In this document: positions 33,351 through 41,281 of the stretch, piece by piece
Numbering within the stretch: position 1 is the first letter of the stretch
Layout of the letters: each line of letters begins with the position of its first letter
Assembly: GCF_006547145.1 (NCBI RefSeq)
Contig: NZ_CP041244.1
Location: forward strand, 4,340,001-4,404,000
Direction of reading: 5' to 3'
Source of the DNA: Actinomadura sp. WMMA1423
Lineage (GTDB): Bacteria > Actinomycetota > Actinomycetes > Streptosporangiales > Streptosporangiaceae
Length of the DNA stretch: 64,000 nucleotides
Program-made: the position numbers and the translations under genes
The notes under the pieces: generated by a model
Told to the model about the DNA's origin: nothing
Seen by the model: the letters and a program-made list of their open reading frames with translations, nothing else
The model's database searches: none

Positions 33351-34598
33351 TCAACCGTGGCTTCGAAACCAGCGCAGCGTGTCGGGCAGGGCGCGGTACA
33401 GGGTGGCGAAGTGGTCGGTTCCGGCGCCTGTTCCGTAGTCCACCACCTGCGGCCGCGTCCCGCGGGCACGGATGGCGCGGACGCAGTTGCGAGTGTTGCC
33501 GAAGGTGACCTGCTCGTCGCCGGACGCACCGTAGAGCCGGATCGGGACGCGCGGAGCCCAGTCGCAGGTGCCGTCCGCCGCGCGGATCGCCCGCAGCAGG
33601 GCACCCGAGGGGCGTTCGAGCCGGTGCAGGTAGCGCGGGGTCACCAGCCGCTCGGGGCTCGCGGGGAGCTGCGGGAAGATGTCCGGCTCCTCGTGGCCGC
33701 CGTCGAAGAGCCGTTCCATCTTGGCGTCGTAGGGCGCCCGGAAGACCTCCGATGGCGTCTTGTAGAGGTGGTGGAGCCGGTTCCAGGAGACCGTGGCATA
33801 GGCCAGGTTGAACGCCGACACCCGCGGGTCGAGCGAGCCCTTGACGTGCAGAGATGCCGGGAGCTGCGCGCGCCGCAGATCGTAGGTCCCGCTGACCGGG
33901 GCCAGCGCGCCCAGCCGCAGGTAGGGGTCGGCGCCGCCTTGGAGTTGACGGCCCAGCGCCATGGCGGCCTGGCCGCCCTGCGAGAAGCCGGTCACGAGCA
34001 CCCGCCGCTCAAGCACTCGGCCCTGCCCGGCGGCCACGGCGCGGGCGGCCCGGAGCATGTCCAGCGACGCGGACGCCTCCGAGGCGGCGTCCAGGTAGGG
34101 GTGCGCACCGGCCCCCAGGCCGAGGCCCAGATAATCGGGGGCGACACCGGCGTATCCGGCGGCGGCGTAGTAGACCGCCGCGACCCTGCTCTGCCCGTCC
34201 TCGGCGACCGACCCGGCGCTCCTGCGACCGGAATGGGTGCCATGGGCGAAGCTGACGGCCCGCAACGTCCCGGCGTCGTCGCTGGGCAGGACGACGATGC
34301 CGCTGGCGACGGTGGGCCTCCCCGTCGCGGACACGGTCCGGTAGACGACCCTCAACCCGCTCACCCCGCCGCGCGGCCGCGGTGCCCGCAGCCCTTCACC
34401 ACCGAGGTAGTCCCCGACCTGCGCCCGCGACATCCGTACCACCGGCGTAACCGCCACCACCGTCCCCCGCAGGTCGGTGGTGTCCGAACGTCCGACCGCC
34501 GCATGTCCTTGGGACACGGCACAACCCGCCCCCGACACGACCAGCGTGGTACCGAGCAGAACCCGCGCCACGCGGCTGCTCCCGAAGCTCGTTTCCAT
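33351..34598 (-). CDS. Secreted alpha/beta hydrolase, lipase-like
   Basis: The 415-residue product begins with a signal sequence (ARVLLGTTLVVSGAGC) that may end in a lipoprotein cysteine at about residue 26, although the position -3 Gly is weak for a lipobox. The mature part has FAHGTHSG as oxyanion region, the nucleophile elbow GFSQGGQAA, and a late D and H (TDHFATL) fitting the triad. It resembles actinobacterial secretory lipases and prolyl/ester hydrolases of the LIP group. ATG 34598 starts directly at the signal sequence. It stands alone between the histidine kinase and the catabolic operon. Confidence 0.78.
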   Translation of the reverse strand: METSFGSSRVARVLLGTTLVVSGAGCAVSQGHAAVGRSDTTDLRGTVVAVTPVVRMSRAQVGDYLGGEGLRAPRPRGGVSGLRVVYRTVSATGRPTVASGIVVLPSDDAGTLRAVSFAHGTHSGRRSAGSVAEDGQSRVAAVYYAAAGYAGVAPDYLGLGLGAGAHPYLDAASEASASLDMLRAARAVAAGQGRVLERRVLVTGFSQGGQAAMALGRQLQGGADPYLRLGALAPVSGTYDLRRAQLPASLHVKGSLDPRVSAFNLAYATVSWNRLHHLYKTPSEVFRAPYDAKMERLFDGGHEEPDIFPQLPASPERLVTPRYLHRLERPSGALLRAIRAADGTCDWAPRVPIRLYGASGDEQVTFGNTRNCVRAIRARGTRPQVVDYGTGAGTDHFATLYRALPDTLRWFRSHG

Positions 34599-34766
34599 GC
34601 CCCCGACGCTAGGAAGGCGGACGCCTTCCAACCATCGGCCCACACACCCGGGACCCGGTGAAGTCAGGTACCTCGGGCGGTGTACCCAGCCCCACTCCGA
34701 TCCGCCGCCCACTCCCGCCCAGCACTTACAAGCATGTTCGGCGTAGGCCCAGTCCACCACCCCGGC

Positions 34767-34791
34767 GCCCGCCGGGGGCTTTCCGGCGGGC
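34767..34791 (-). terminator. Hairpin terminator of the CoA-ester operon
   Basis: GCCCGCCGG at 34767-34775 pairs with CCGGCGGGC at 34783-34791 around a 7-base loop. It lies 12 bases beyond the stop of the last operon gene (34804) in the direction of transcription. Confidence 0.55.
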
Positions 34792-34803
34792 GGCTGGGCG
34801 GGG

Positions 34804-35886
34804 TCAGGGTAGGGCGAGGGTGGTGGCCAGGTCGTCCAGGTGGAAGTCGGCGTCGCCGAAGGCCAGGGACGTCGCCAGTGCGTGTTCGGAGAACAGGTGC
34901 AGGTCGTGCTCCTGGGTGAAGCCGATGGCGCCGTGCACCTGATGGCCCAGGGCGCACACGCGTTCGTACGCCTCGCTGACCCAGGCCTTGGCCATCGCCA
35001 CCTCCTGCGCGGCTTCGCGGTCCGCCGACAGGAGCCAGATGGCCTCGTAGGCGGTGAAGCGGGAGCCCAGGACGTCGATGGCCATGTTCGCGCAGTGGTG
35101 CTGGACGGCCTGGAACGAGCCCACCGCGCGGCCGAACTGCCGGCGTTCCGTGGCGTACTGGACCGTCATGTCCAGGACGTGCTGCGCCGCGCCGACCATC
35201 TCCGCGCAGGTGGCGGCCGCGCCGAAGAGGGAGATCGCGGCGGCGGCGTCCGGGCCCAGGGCGGCTTCGCCGGATACGCGCAGGCCCTCCAGCTCGGCGT
35301 GGCAGGGACGGTCGTGGCCGATCGTCCCGAGCGGGTTCAGGGTCACGTCCGCGGCGTCCACCCAGAAGGCGTGCGGTTCGCCGTCCAGGCGCGCCACCAG
35401 CAGGATGTGATCGGCGGACGCGGCGAACGGGACGAAGGCGGCCGTGCCGTCCAGGACGTAGCCGGAGTCGGAGCGGGTCGCGACCGGGCCCTCGCCTGGA
35501 CGGTCCCAGGGGAGGGGGGCCGCGGTCACGATCTGGCCGTCCGAGATGGCGTTCAGCCAGCGCTCCTTCTGCGCGGGCGTCCCGAACCGCGCGACCGGCA
35601 TGCCGCAGCACGCGACCGATGCCAGCAGCGGGCTCGGGACCTGCGCGTATCCCAGCTGCTCGAACAGCAGGCACACGTCCAGGAAGTCGCCCCCCACGCC
35701 GCCGTGCTCCTCGGGGAAGGCGAGGCCCGGCCAGCCGAGCTCGACCATCTCCTTCCACAGCGGCGCCGAGTAGCCGGCGGGGTCGCCGGCCAGGGCCCGC
35801 GCGCCCGCCGTCGCGGACTTGGACTCCAGGAGTTCGCGGGCCGTGGCGGCGATCAGCTCCTGGTCCTCGGTCAGGCTCAGGTCCAT
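34804..35886 (-). CDS. Acyl-CoA dehydrogenase (short subunit type)
   Basis: The 360-residue protein follows the acyl-CoA dehydrogenase fold: helical N-terminus with WPGLAFPEEHGGVGG, beta domain around residues 110-200, and C-terminal helical part with YATERRQFGRAVGSFQAVQHHCANM and LHLFSEHAL. It is shorter than the 410-residue enzyme encoded upstream in the operon. In actinobacterial steroid and branched acid catabolism, such unequal pairs form heteromeric enzymes; I infer the same may apply here. Start ATG overlaps the VOC stop by 10 bases. Confidence 0.87.
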   Translation of the reverse strand: MDLSLTEDQELIAATARELLESKSATAGARALAGDPAGYSAPLWKEMVELGWPGLAFPEEHGGVGGDFLDVCLLFEQLGYAQVPSPLLASVACCGMPVARFGTPAQKERWLNAISDGQIVTAAPLPWDRPGEGPVATRSDSGYVLDGTAAFVPFAASADHILLVARLDGEPHAFWVDAADVTLNPLGTIGHDRPCHAELEGLRVSGEAALGPDAAAAISLFGAAATCAEMVGAAQHVLDMTVQYATERRQFGRAVGSFQAVQHHCANMAIDVLGSRFTAYEAIWLLSADREAAQEVAMAKAWVSEAYERVCALGHQVHGAIGFTQEHDLHLFSEHALATSLAFGDADFHLDDLATTLALP

Positions 35887-36818
35887 GGCGGCGGCACCTT
35901 GTCAGAGCGGACCCACACGCCCGGGCGCTCCTCCCAGAACAGCTGGACGAGGATGCCGCCGGTGTGCTTCGGGTGGACGAACGTGTGCTTCCAGGCCGCG
36001 CCGTCGGTGACGCCCTCCTCGTCGTCGAAGGTGGGGACGTCGTGGTGCTCGCAGGCCGCCAGCGCCGCGTCCCAGTCGGCCACCTCGAAGGTGACGTGGT
36101 GGGCGCCCGGTCCCCCGCGCTCCAGGAAGCGCTCGATGAACGAGTCCTTCCCGCGCGGCATGATGACCTCCCAGCAGATCGCCGAGCCGGGGATGTTCAG
36201 GACGAGGTCGGCCATGTCGGGGTGCTCCTCGTCCGCCGTCCGCCATACCTGCACGAATCCGGCGAGGTCGTGGTACCAGCGGGCGAGGACGTCCCGGTCG
36301 TGGAACGCTTGGCAGATGTGGTCGAGCGCGACGACGCCGAGCGACGGGCCGTCCGGCGGGGAGGAGGCCTCGGCGGCCGAGGAGGCGGTGTCGCCGCACA
36401 TGTCCAGGCTGCCCGGCCCGCGGAGCCGCCACAGCACGCCGGTGCCGTGCTCGGGCGGGCTCAGTGACGCCTCCAGCCAGCCGCCCCGCGCCCAGTCGGT
36501 CGGCTTGATGCCGCGCACTTCGAGCTCCGCGCGGACGGCCTCCAGGTCGGGCACCTCGGCGCCGACGTGGTGCAGGCCGGGACGCCCCTTGTGCTCGTCC
36601 AGCCACGTCTGCAGTGACCCGCCGTCGCCGGAGGGCGCGACGACCTCCCACGCCTGCCCCCGGCTCCCCGGGATCTCCAGCCGTGCGCCGCGCGCGCCCT
36701 CGGCCGGGTCGTCCCAGCTCCGGACGCGCCGGAACCCGAACAGCCCCTCCAGCAGGGCGACCTGCGTGTCGAGGTCGGGGGTCACCTGCGCGACATGATC
36801 GATGCGGTAGATCTGCAC
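35877..36818 (-). CDS. Double VOC-domain protein (glyoxalase/methylmalonyl-CoA epimerase-like)
   Basis: The 313-residue product has two VOC modules, the first starting IYRIDHVAQVTPDL and the second VVALDHICQAFHDRD, each with later metal-ligand-like segments (LHHVGAEVPD; AHHVTFEVAD and VQLFWEE). This resembles two-domain epimerase or dioxygenase members. GTG 36818 follows AGGAGG by 4-5 bases. Being between the hydratase and the dehydrogenase genes, it probably acts on a CoA-ester intermediate; epimerisation of a methyl branch is an attractive but unproven role. Confidence 0.75.
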   Translation of the reverse strand: MQIYRIDHVAQVTPDLDTQVALLEGLFGFRRVRSWDDPAEGARGARLEIPGSRGQAWEVVAPSGDGGSLQTWLDEHKGRPGLHHVGAEVPDLEAVRAELEVRGIKPTDWARGGWLEASLSPPEHGTGVLWRLRGPGSLDMCGDTASSAAEASSPPDGPSLGVVALDHICQAFHDRDVLARWYHDLAGFVQVWRTADEEHPDMADLVLNIPGSAICWEVIMPRGKDSFIERFLERGGPGAHHVTFEVADWDAALAACEHHDVPTFDDEEGVTDGAAWKHTFVHPKHTGGILVQLFWEERPGVWVRSDKVPPPWT

Positions 36819-36826
36819 GGGTCCTC

Positions 36827-37579
36827 CTAGCTCGGGTGGGGCTCGATCCAGTCGTAGCCGTAGGTGACGAGCTCCTTGACGAGCCGCAGGTTGTAGCGGT
36901 TCATCGCCGCGATCCGCTCGGCCAGCTCGCCGATCCGCTTGTCGAACTCCGCGGCGGGATAGACGTCGTTGACCAGGCCGAGCCGCAGCGCGCGCTCGGC
37001 GTCGATGCGGGCGCCGGTGAACAGCAGCTCCTTGGCGCGGGCCTTGCCGATCCGCTCCGGCAGCCGCTTCACCCCGCCCCAGCCGGGCGCCGACCCGCCG
37101 AACTCGGGCTGGTCGGGGTCGCCGTCCTCGGTCATCTTCGGCCGGTACGGGGGACGCGCCGACAGCGTGATCTCGACGAGCCCCATCTTCGCGTTGTCGG
37201 AGGCGATGATGAAGTCCGCCGCGAGCGCGAGCTCCAGCCCCCCGCCGACCGCGTAGCCGTGCACGGCCGCGATCACCGGGACCGAGAGGCGCTCCATCAT
37301 CGCGAACGTCTTCTCGCCGAGCCGGCCCTGCTCGATCCGCTCGCGCGGGGTCAGCTTCTCCGACCAGGACAGGTCCATGCCGGCGCAGAACGCGCGCTCG
37401 CCCGCCCCGCGCAGCACCACGACGCAGACGTCCTCGTCGTCGTCCACGCGGGTGAAGATCTCGCGCAGCTCCGTCATCGTCGTGGGCGTCAGCGCGTTGA
37501 GCTTGTCCGGCCGGTTCAGCGTCAGCCAGGCGACCCGCTCCTCGATCCGCAGGTCGACGGTCTCGTAGTCCTCGGGCAT
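36827..37579 (-). CDS. Enoyl-CoA hydratase/isomerase family protein
   Basis: The 250-residue protein has the crotonase fold signatures: RPDKLNALTPTTM, AFCAGMDLSW (CoA-oxyanion loop), and AAVHGYAVGGGLELALAADF with the second oxyanion Gly. Around residues 140-170 there is an enlarged loop (PPYRPKMTEDGDPDQPEFGG) before GWGGVKRLPERIG, where the catalytic Glu residues normally lie, so the active site may be atypical. It is 8 bases from the VOC gene downstream. Confidence 0.85.
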   Translation of the reverse strand: MPEDYETVDLRIEERVAWLTLNRPDKLNALTPTTMTELREIFTRVDDDEDVCVVVLRGAGERAFCAGMDLSWSEKLTPRERIEQGRLGEKTFAMMERLSVPVIAAVHGYAVGGGLELALAADFIIASDNAKMGLVEITLSARPPYRPKMTEDGDPDQPEFGGSAPGWGGVKRLPERIGKARAKELLFTGARIDAERALRLGLVNDVYPAAEFDKRIGELAERIAAMNRYNLRLVKELVTYGYDWIEPHPS

Positions 37580-37603
37580 ATGCGTGCGCTCCTCCCGTAG
37601 TGG

Positions 37604-38836
37604 TCAGCCGCGGGGCAGGTTCAGGCCCCGGGTGGCGATGACGTTGCGCTGGATCTCGGTGGTGCCGCCGAGGAAGGTGGAGGCGACCGAGTCCCGGCGC
37701 ATGTGCGTGAACACCGCGTCGAGGGGCGCGCCCTCGCGCTCCCACAGCGCGGCGGAGCGGCCGAACGCCAGCGCGCCCGTCCGCGCGAGCCGCTGGTGCA
37801 GCTCGGCCCCGAACAGCTGGTTGACCGAAGCCTCGAAGCCGGGCTCCTCGCCCGCCGCCTGCCGCGACACGGTGTAGCGGGCCAGGTTGTACAGGACGGC
37901 GATCTCCGTCCGCCGGCGCGCGATCTCCTGCCGCAGCGCGGGGCCGCGCCGGGCGTGCCGCTCCCCCTCCGGCGACCTCAGGTAGGCCACCAGATCGGCG
38001 AGGGCGTGCTCGTACTTGATCGTGGCGCCGATCCCGGCCCGCTCGAAGCCGAGCGCGGACATCGCCACGTACCAGCCGCGGTTCTCCTCGCCGACCCGGT
38101 TCGCCACCGGGACCCGGACGCCCTCGAAGAAGATCTCGCAGAACGGCGCCGCGCCGCGGATGTCGGTGATCGGGCGGATCGTCACGCCGGGCGCGTCCGC
38201 CTCGACCAGCAGGAACGTGATGCCGCGGTGGGGCCGCTCGGCGGACGGGTCGGTGCGCACGAGCACGAACAGCCAGTCGGCGTACTGGCCGAGGGACGTC
38301 CACACCTTCTGGCCGTCCACGATGTACTCGTCCCCGTCCCGGACGGCGCGGGTGCGCAGCGAGGCGAGGTCGGAGCCCGACTCCGGCTCGGAGAAGCCCT
38401 GCGCCCACGTCGCCTCGCCCGCCGCGATCGGCGGCAGGTGGACGGCCTTCTGCTCGTCGGTGCCGTGGACCAGCAGCGTCGGGCCGAGGAGGAACGCGCC
38501 GATGCCGTTCACGGTCGGCACCCGGGCCCGCATCATCTCCTCGTGCAGGACGAACTCCTCCAGCGCCGACAATCCCGCGCCGCCGTACTCCTTCGGCCAG
38601 TGCGGCGCGATCCAGCCGCGCTCGGCCAGCGCCGCCGCCCACGCCCGCGCGCCCGCGCGCCGCTCGGGATCGTCCGCGACCCGGTCGACCGGCCAGTTGT
38701 AGCCGGCGACGTCCTCGGGTTCGAGGCTCAGCTCCTCGTCCCCGGCCGGACGGTACGACGCGGGGAAGCGCTCCTTCACGAAGGCGCGGACCTCCTCGCG
38801 GAACGCGGCCTGCTCTGGCGTGTCGTCCCAGTTCAC
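37604..38836 (-). CDS. Acyl-CoA dehydrogenase (large subunit type)
   Basis: The 410-residue protein has the family motifs PHWPKEYGGAGLS, QGFSEPESGSDLASLRT (FAD/substrate site), VDGQKVWTS and the C-terminal FLGGTTEIQRNVIATRGL. It resembles FadE-type enzymes of actinomycetes. The GTG start at 38836 overlaps the ligase stop (GTGA). It would introduce the alpha,beta double bond in the CoA ester made by the ligase. Confidence 0.9.
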   Translation of the reverse strand: MNWDDTPEQAAFREEVRAFVKERFPASYRPAGDEELSLEPEDVAGYNWPVDRVADDPERRAGARAWAAALAERGWIAPHWPKEYGGAGLSALEEFVLHEEMMRARVPTVNGIGAFLLGPTLLVHGTDEQKAVHLPPIAAGEATWAQGFSEPESGSDLASLRTRAVRDGDEYIVDGQKVWTSLGQYADWLFVLVRTDPSAERPHRGITFLLVEADAPGVTIRPITDIRGAAPFCEIFFEGVRVPVANRVGEENRGWYVAMSALGFERAGIGATIKYEHALADLVAYLRSPEGERHARRGPALRQEIARRRTEIAVLYNLARYTVSRQAAGEEPGFEASVNQLFGAELHQRLARTGALAFGRSAALWEREGAPLDAVFTHMRRDSVASTFLGGTTEIQRNVIATRGLNLPRG

Positions 38837-40425
38837 GGGTTGCTCGCCTCCCGGTCCCAGGTGGTCGGGGTGATCCCCCCGTCGCCCTGCGCGCGCAGCT
38901 TGTACTTGGCGACCTTGTCGGTCGGGGTGCGCGGCAGGGCGTCGATGAACTCGACGTAGCGCGGCACCATCGAGCGCGGCAGCCGCTCCTCGCAGTAGGC
39001 CACCAGCTCCTCCGGGTCGAGCCCGGTGTCGGGCTGCACCACGACCGAAACCTTGATGTCCTCGTCCTCCAGTTCCGAGGGCACGCCGATCGCGGCGCAC
39101 TCCAGTACCGCCGGATGCCGGTTGATCTCGGTCTCCAGGTCGAAGGCGGAGATGTTCTCCCCCCGCCGGCGGATGGCGTCCTTCATCCGGTCGAGGAAGT
39201 AGAAATACCCGTCGTCATCGCGCCATACCCGGTCACCCGTGTGGAACCACATGTTCCGGAAGCAGTGGGTCGTCGCCTCCCAGTTGCCGTAGTAGCCGGT
39301 CGTGAGGACGAACGGCTGCTTGGGCCGCAGCACCAGCTCGCCCGGCTCCCCCGGCCCGACCTCCCGGTCGCACTCGTCCACGACCGCGACCTGGAACCGC
39401 TCCTCGTGGGCCTGCCCGCACGAGCCGACCCGCCACTCCCCGTACGGGCTGCCGGTCGCGATGCCCGCCTCGGTGCTGGTGTAGGTCTCGACGGACCGGA
39501 CGCCGAACCGCTCCCGCAGCGGCTCGTCCAGGTTGGACTTGCCCATGTAGAACGTCTCCAGCCGGTGGTCGCGGTCGCGGGACGTCGGCGGGCGGTTCAG
39601 CAGGATCGGGATCATGGAGAACACGCTCATGCAGACCTGCGCGTCGAAGCGGCGCACGTCCTCCCAGAACCGGGACGCGCTGAACCTCTCGACGATCGCG
39701 ATGGAGCCGCCGCCGAGCAGGGCCGAGAGCATCCCGTCCCAGAGCGCGGCGGCGTGGAACAGCGGCAGCGGGCAGTAGACCGTCTTGCCCCAGCGGTCCA
39801 GGAAGTCCAGCGAGTCGTAGGCGCAGGTCAGCGCCAGCGCGTGCGGGACCATCGCGCCCTTGGACGGCCCGGTCGTGCCGGACGTGTACATGATCGCCTG
39901 CATGTCGCTGAAGGCGACCTCGGCCCGCACCGGCCCCGACCCGTCCGCCGGGAGCGCGGACATGTCCCGCGCGGGCTTGCCGAGACGGTCCAGCAGCACA
40001 CCGGCGTCCGCGGCGCCCCGCACGACGACCCGCTCCAGCTTGGGCAGCCGGTCGGCGATCTCGACGAGCCGCTCGGCGTAGGGGCCGTCGACGATGAGCC
40101 AGCCGGAGTCGGAGCTGTCCAGGACGTGTCTGAGCAGCTCGCCCCGGTACGCGATGTTGATCGGCACGGCGACCGCGCCGAGCCGCGCCAGTGCGAAGAT
40201 GACGTGCACGAAGTCGGCGCAGTTGGGGAGCATCACGCCCACATGGTCGCCGCGGGCGATGCCGGCGGCGGAGAACGCGCGGGCCAGCCGGTCGGCGGCC
40301 GCGTCCACCTCGCCGTAGCTGATCTCCCCCTCGCGGAACCTGAGGAACGTCTGTCTTCGGTGAACCTGCGCCTGCGACCGGAGGACGTCCCCGAGGACGA
40401 AGCTCTCCAGCGTCTCCTTGCGCAT
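38833..40425 (-). CDS. Acyl-CoA ligase (AMP-binding family, CaiC/FadD-like)
   Basis: The 530-residue enzyme shows the ANL motifs: MYTSGTTGPSKGAMVPH (P-loop), TSTEAGIATG, WFHTGDRVWRDDDGYF and DRMKDAIRRRGENIS, with a C-terminal Lys in TDKVAKYKL expected for adenylation. It activates a carboxylic acid with ATP and CoA and begins the catabolic operon (40425 to 34804). The substrate is not evident. The 17-bp repeat array lies 31 bp upstream of its start. Confidence 0.9.
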   Translation of the reverse strand: MRKETLESFVLGDVLRSQAQVHRRQTFLRFREGEISYGEVDAAADRLARAFSAAGIARGDHVGVMLPNCADFVHVIFALARLGAVAVPINIAYRGELLRHVLDSSDSGWLIVDGPYAERLVEIADRLPKLERVVVRGAADAGVLLDRLGKPARDMSALPADGSGPVRAEVAFSDMQAIMYTSGTTGPSKGAMVPHALALTCAYDSLDFLDRWGKTVYCPLPLFHAAALWDGMLSALLGGGSIAIVERFSASRFWEDVRRFDAQVCMSVFSMIPILLNRPPTSRDRDHRLETFYMGKSNLDEPLRERFGVRSVETYTSTEAGIATGSPYGEWRVGSCGQAHEERFQVAVVDECDREVGPGEPGELVLRPKQPFVLTTGYYGNWEATTHCFRNMWFHTGDRVWRDDDGYFYFLDRMKDAIRRRGENISAFDLETEINRHPAVLECAAIGVPSELEDEDIKVSVVVQPDTGLDPEELVAYCEERLPRSMVPRYVEFIDALPRTPTDKVAKYKLRAQGDGGITPTTWDREASNP

Positions 40426-40455
40426 CCGGACCTCCGCTGTCGCTGCGTGGCGTGG

Positions 40456-40557
40456 GTCGGCTCTACGGCTGTGTCGGCTCTACGGCTGTGTCGGCTCTAC
40501 GGCTGTGTCGGCTCTACGGCTGTGTCGGCTCTACGGCTGGGTGGGCTCGACGGCTGG
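40456..40557. repeat. 17-bp tandem repeat array upstream of the CoA-ligase operon
   Basis: The unit GTCGGCTCTACGGCTGT occurs four times perfectly (40456-40472, 40473-40489, 40490-40506, 40507-40523), a fifth time with one change at its end (40524-40540) and a sixth, more diverged, at 40541-40557. The period is 17, so it is not a codon-based repeat. There are no spacers, so it is not CRISPR. It stands in the promoter or leader region of the operon. Confidence 0.9.
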
Positions 40558-41281
40558 CGGCTCGATGGGCGGCTCGTTGGCGGGCGGGCGGACGGCGGCG
40601 CGGAAACGGCCGACGGAGGTCCGCAATCAGACATTGCCTTAAATAGAGGAACACGAAACGCCAAACACGGCAATACTGACTAAAAGGCAACAAACACGTT
40701 CAACCGGTGAGCTACTGGGACAGCAGGCCATCCATGTGACGCAGGCCACACCGTCCCGCCGCCGAGTTTCGGACACACGCCCCAACAGGCGAAGTACCCC
40801 CTTCGACGGAACGCCCCCGCCGATCTCTCAGCCGTCCGGCACCAGAGCCGACGCCGGACCCAGCCGTCTTGGCGGCTGCGGAGGAGCCCCCGCTCGGGCC
40901 GCCGGCGCGGATCACCATGCCTCCCGGACGAGTCTCACTGCCGCTGCTCCGGCCCGGTGCGCCCAGCCGCCGGGCCCGCCCGGCGGTCATCCGCCCCTGC
41001 TCGGCCCGGTGGCCGGGGACCGATGGAGCGGTTTTCGATCGATCGGTGAATCAGGGCGTTGGTGCACGCCGCGGAAGTCAGACGATGATGCGAAGGATTC
41101 GGACATGGCGGTGGTGACCCGCGCGCGCTCGACGGAGACGGCGAACGAATAGTTCCTGCTCGGGGCGGATGCACAAGGAGTGCCAACGAATCCGCCCAAG
41201 GATCGGAGGATCTCGCCGAGAGGGATCCTGAGCTGCGGCTCTATCGTTGCGCCGTCCCCCCGCGGAAGGAACGAGTGCGCC
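40558..41281. other. Long intergenic region without a convincing gene
   Basis: Together with the repeat array this leaves about 850 bp between the divergent CoA-ligase and nucleotidase genes. At 40620-40700 the sequence becomes clearly A-rich (for example TTAAATAGAGGAACACG), likely a promoter. Small open frames, such as a 138-codon one from 40736, lack family features and proper coding character. One tiny frame at 41105-41152 (15 codons, MAVVTRARS...) has AAGGA 7 bases upstream and might be a leader peptide; evidence is thin. Confidence 0.4.

Noticed and set aside
40456..40557. CRISPR array
   Set aside because: The 17-bp units are directly adjacent with no spacers and there are no cas genes.
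40736..41152. 138-codon open frame in the large gap
   Set aside because: Composition is irregular, no ribosome binding site or family feature is visible, and several frames are open here by chance.
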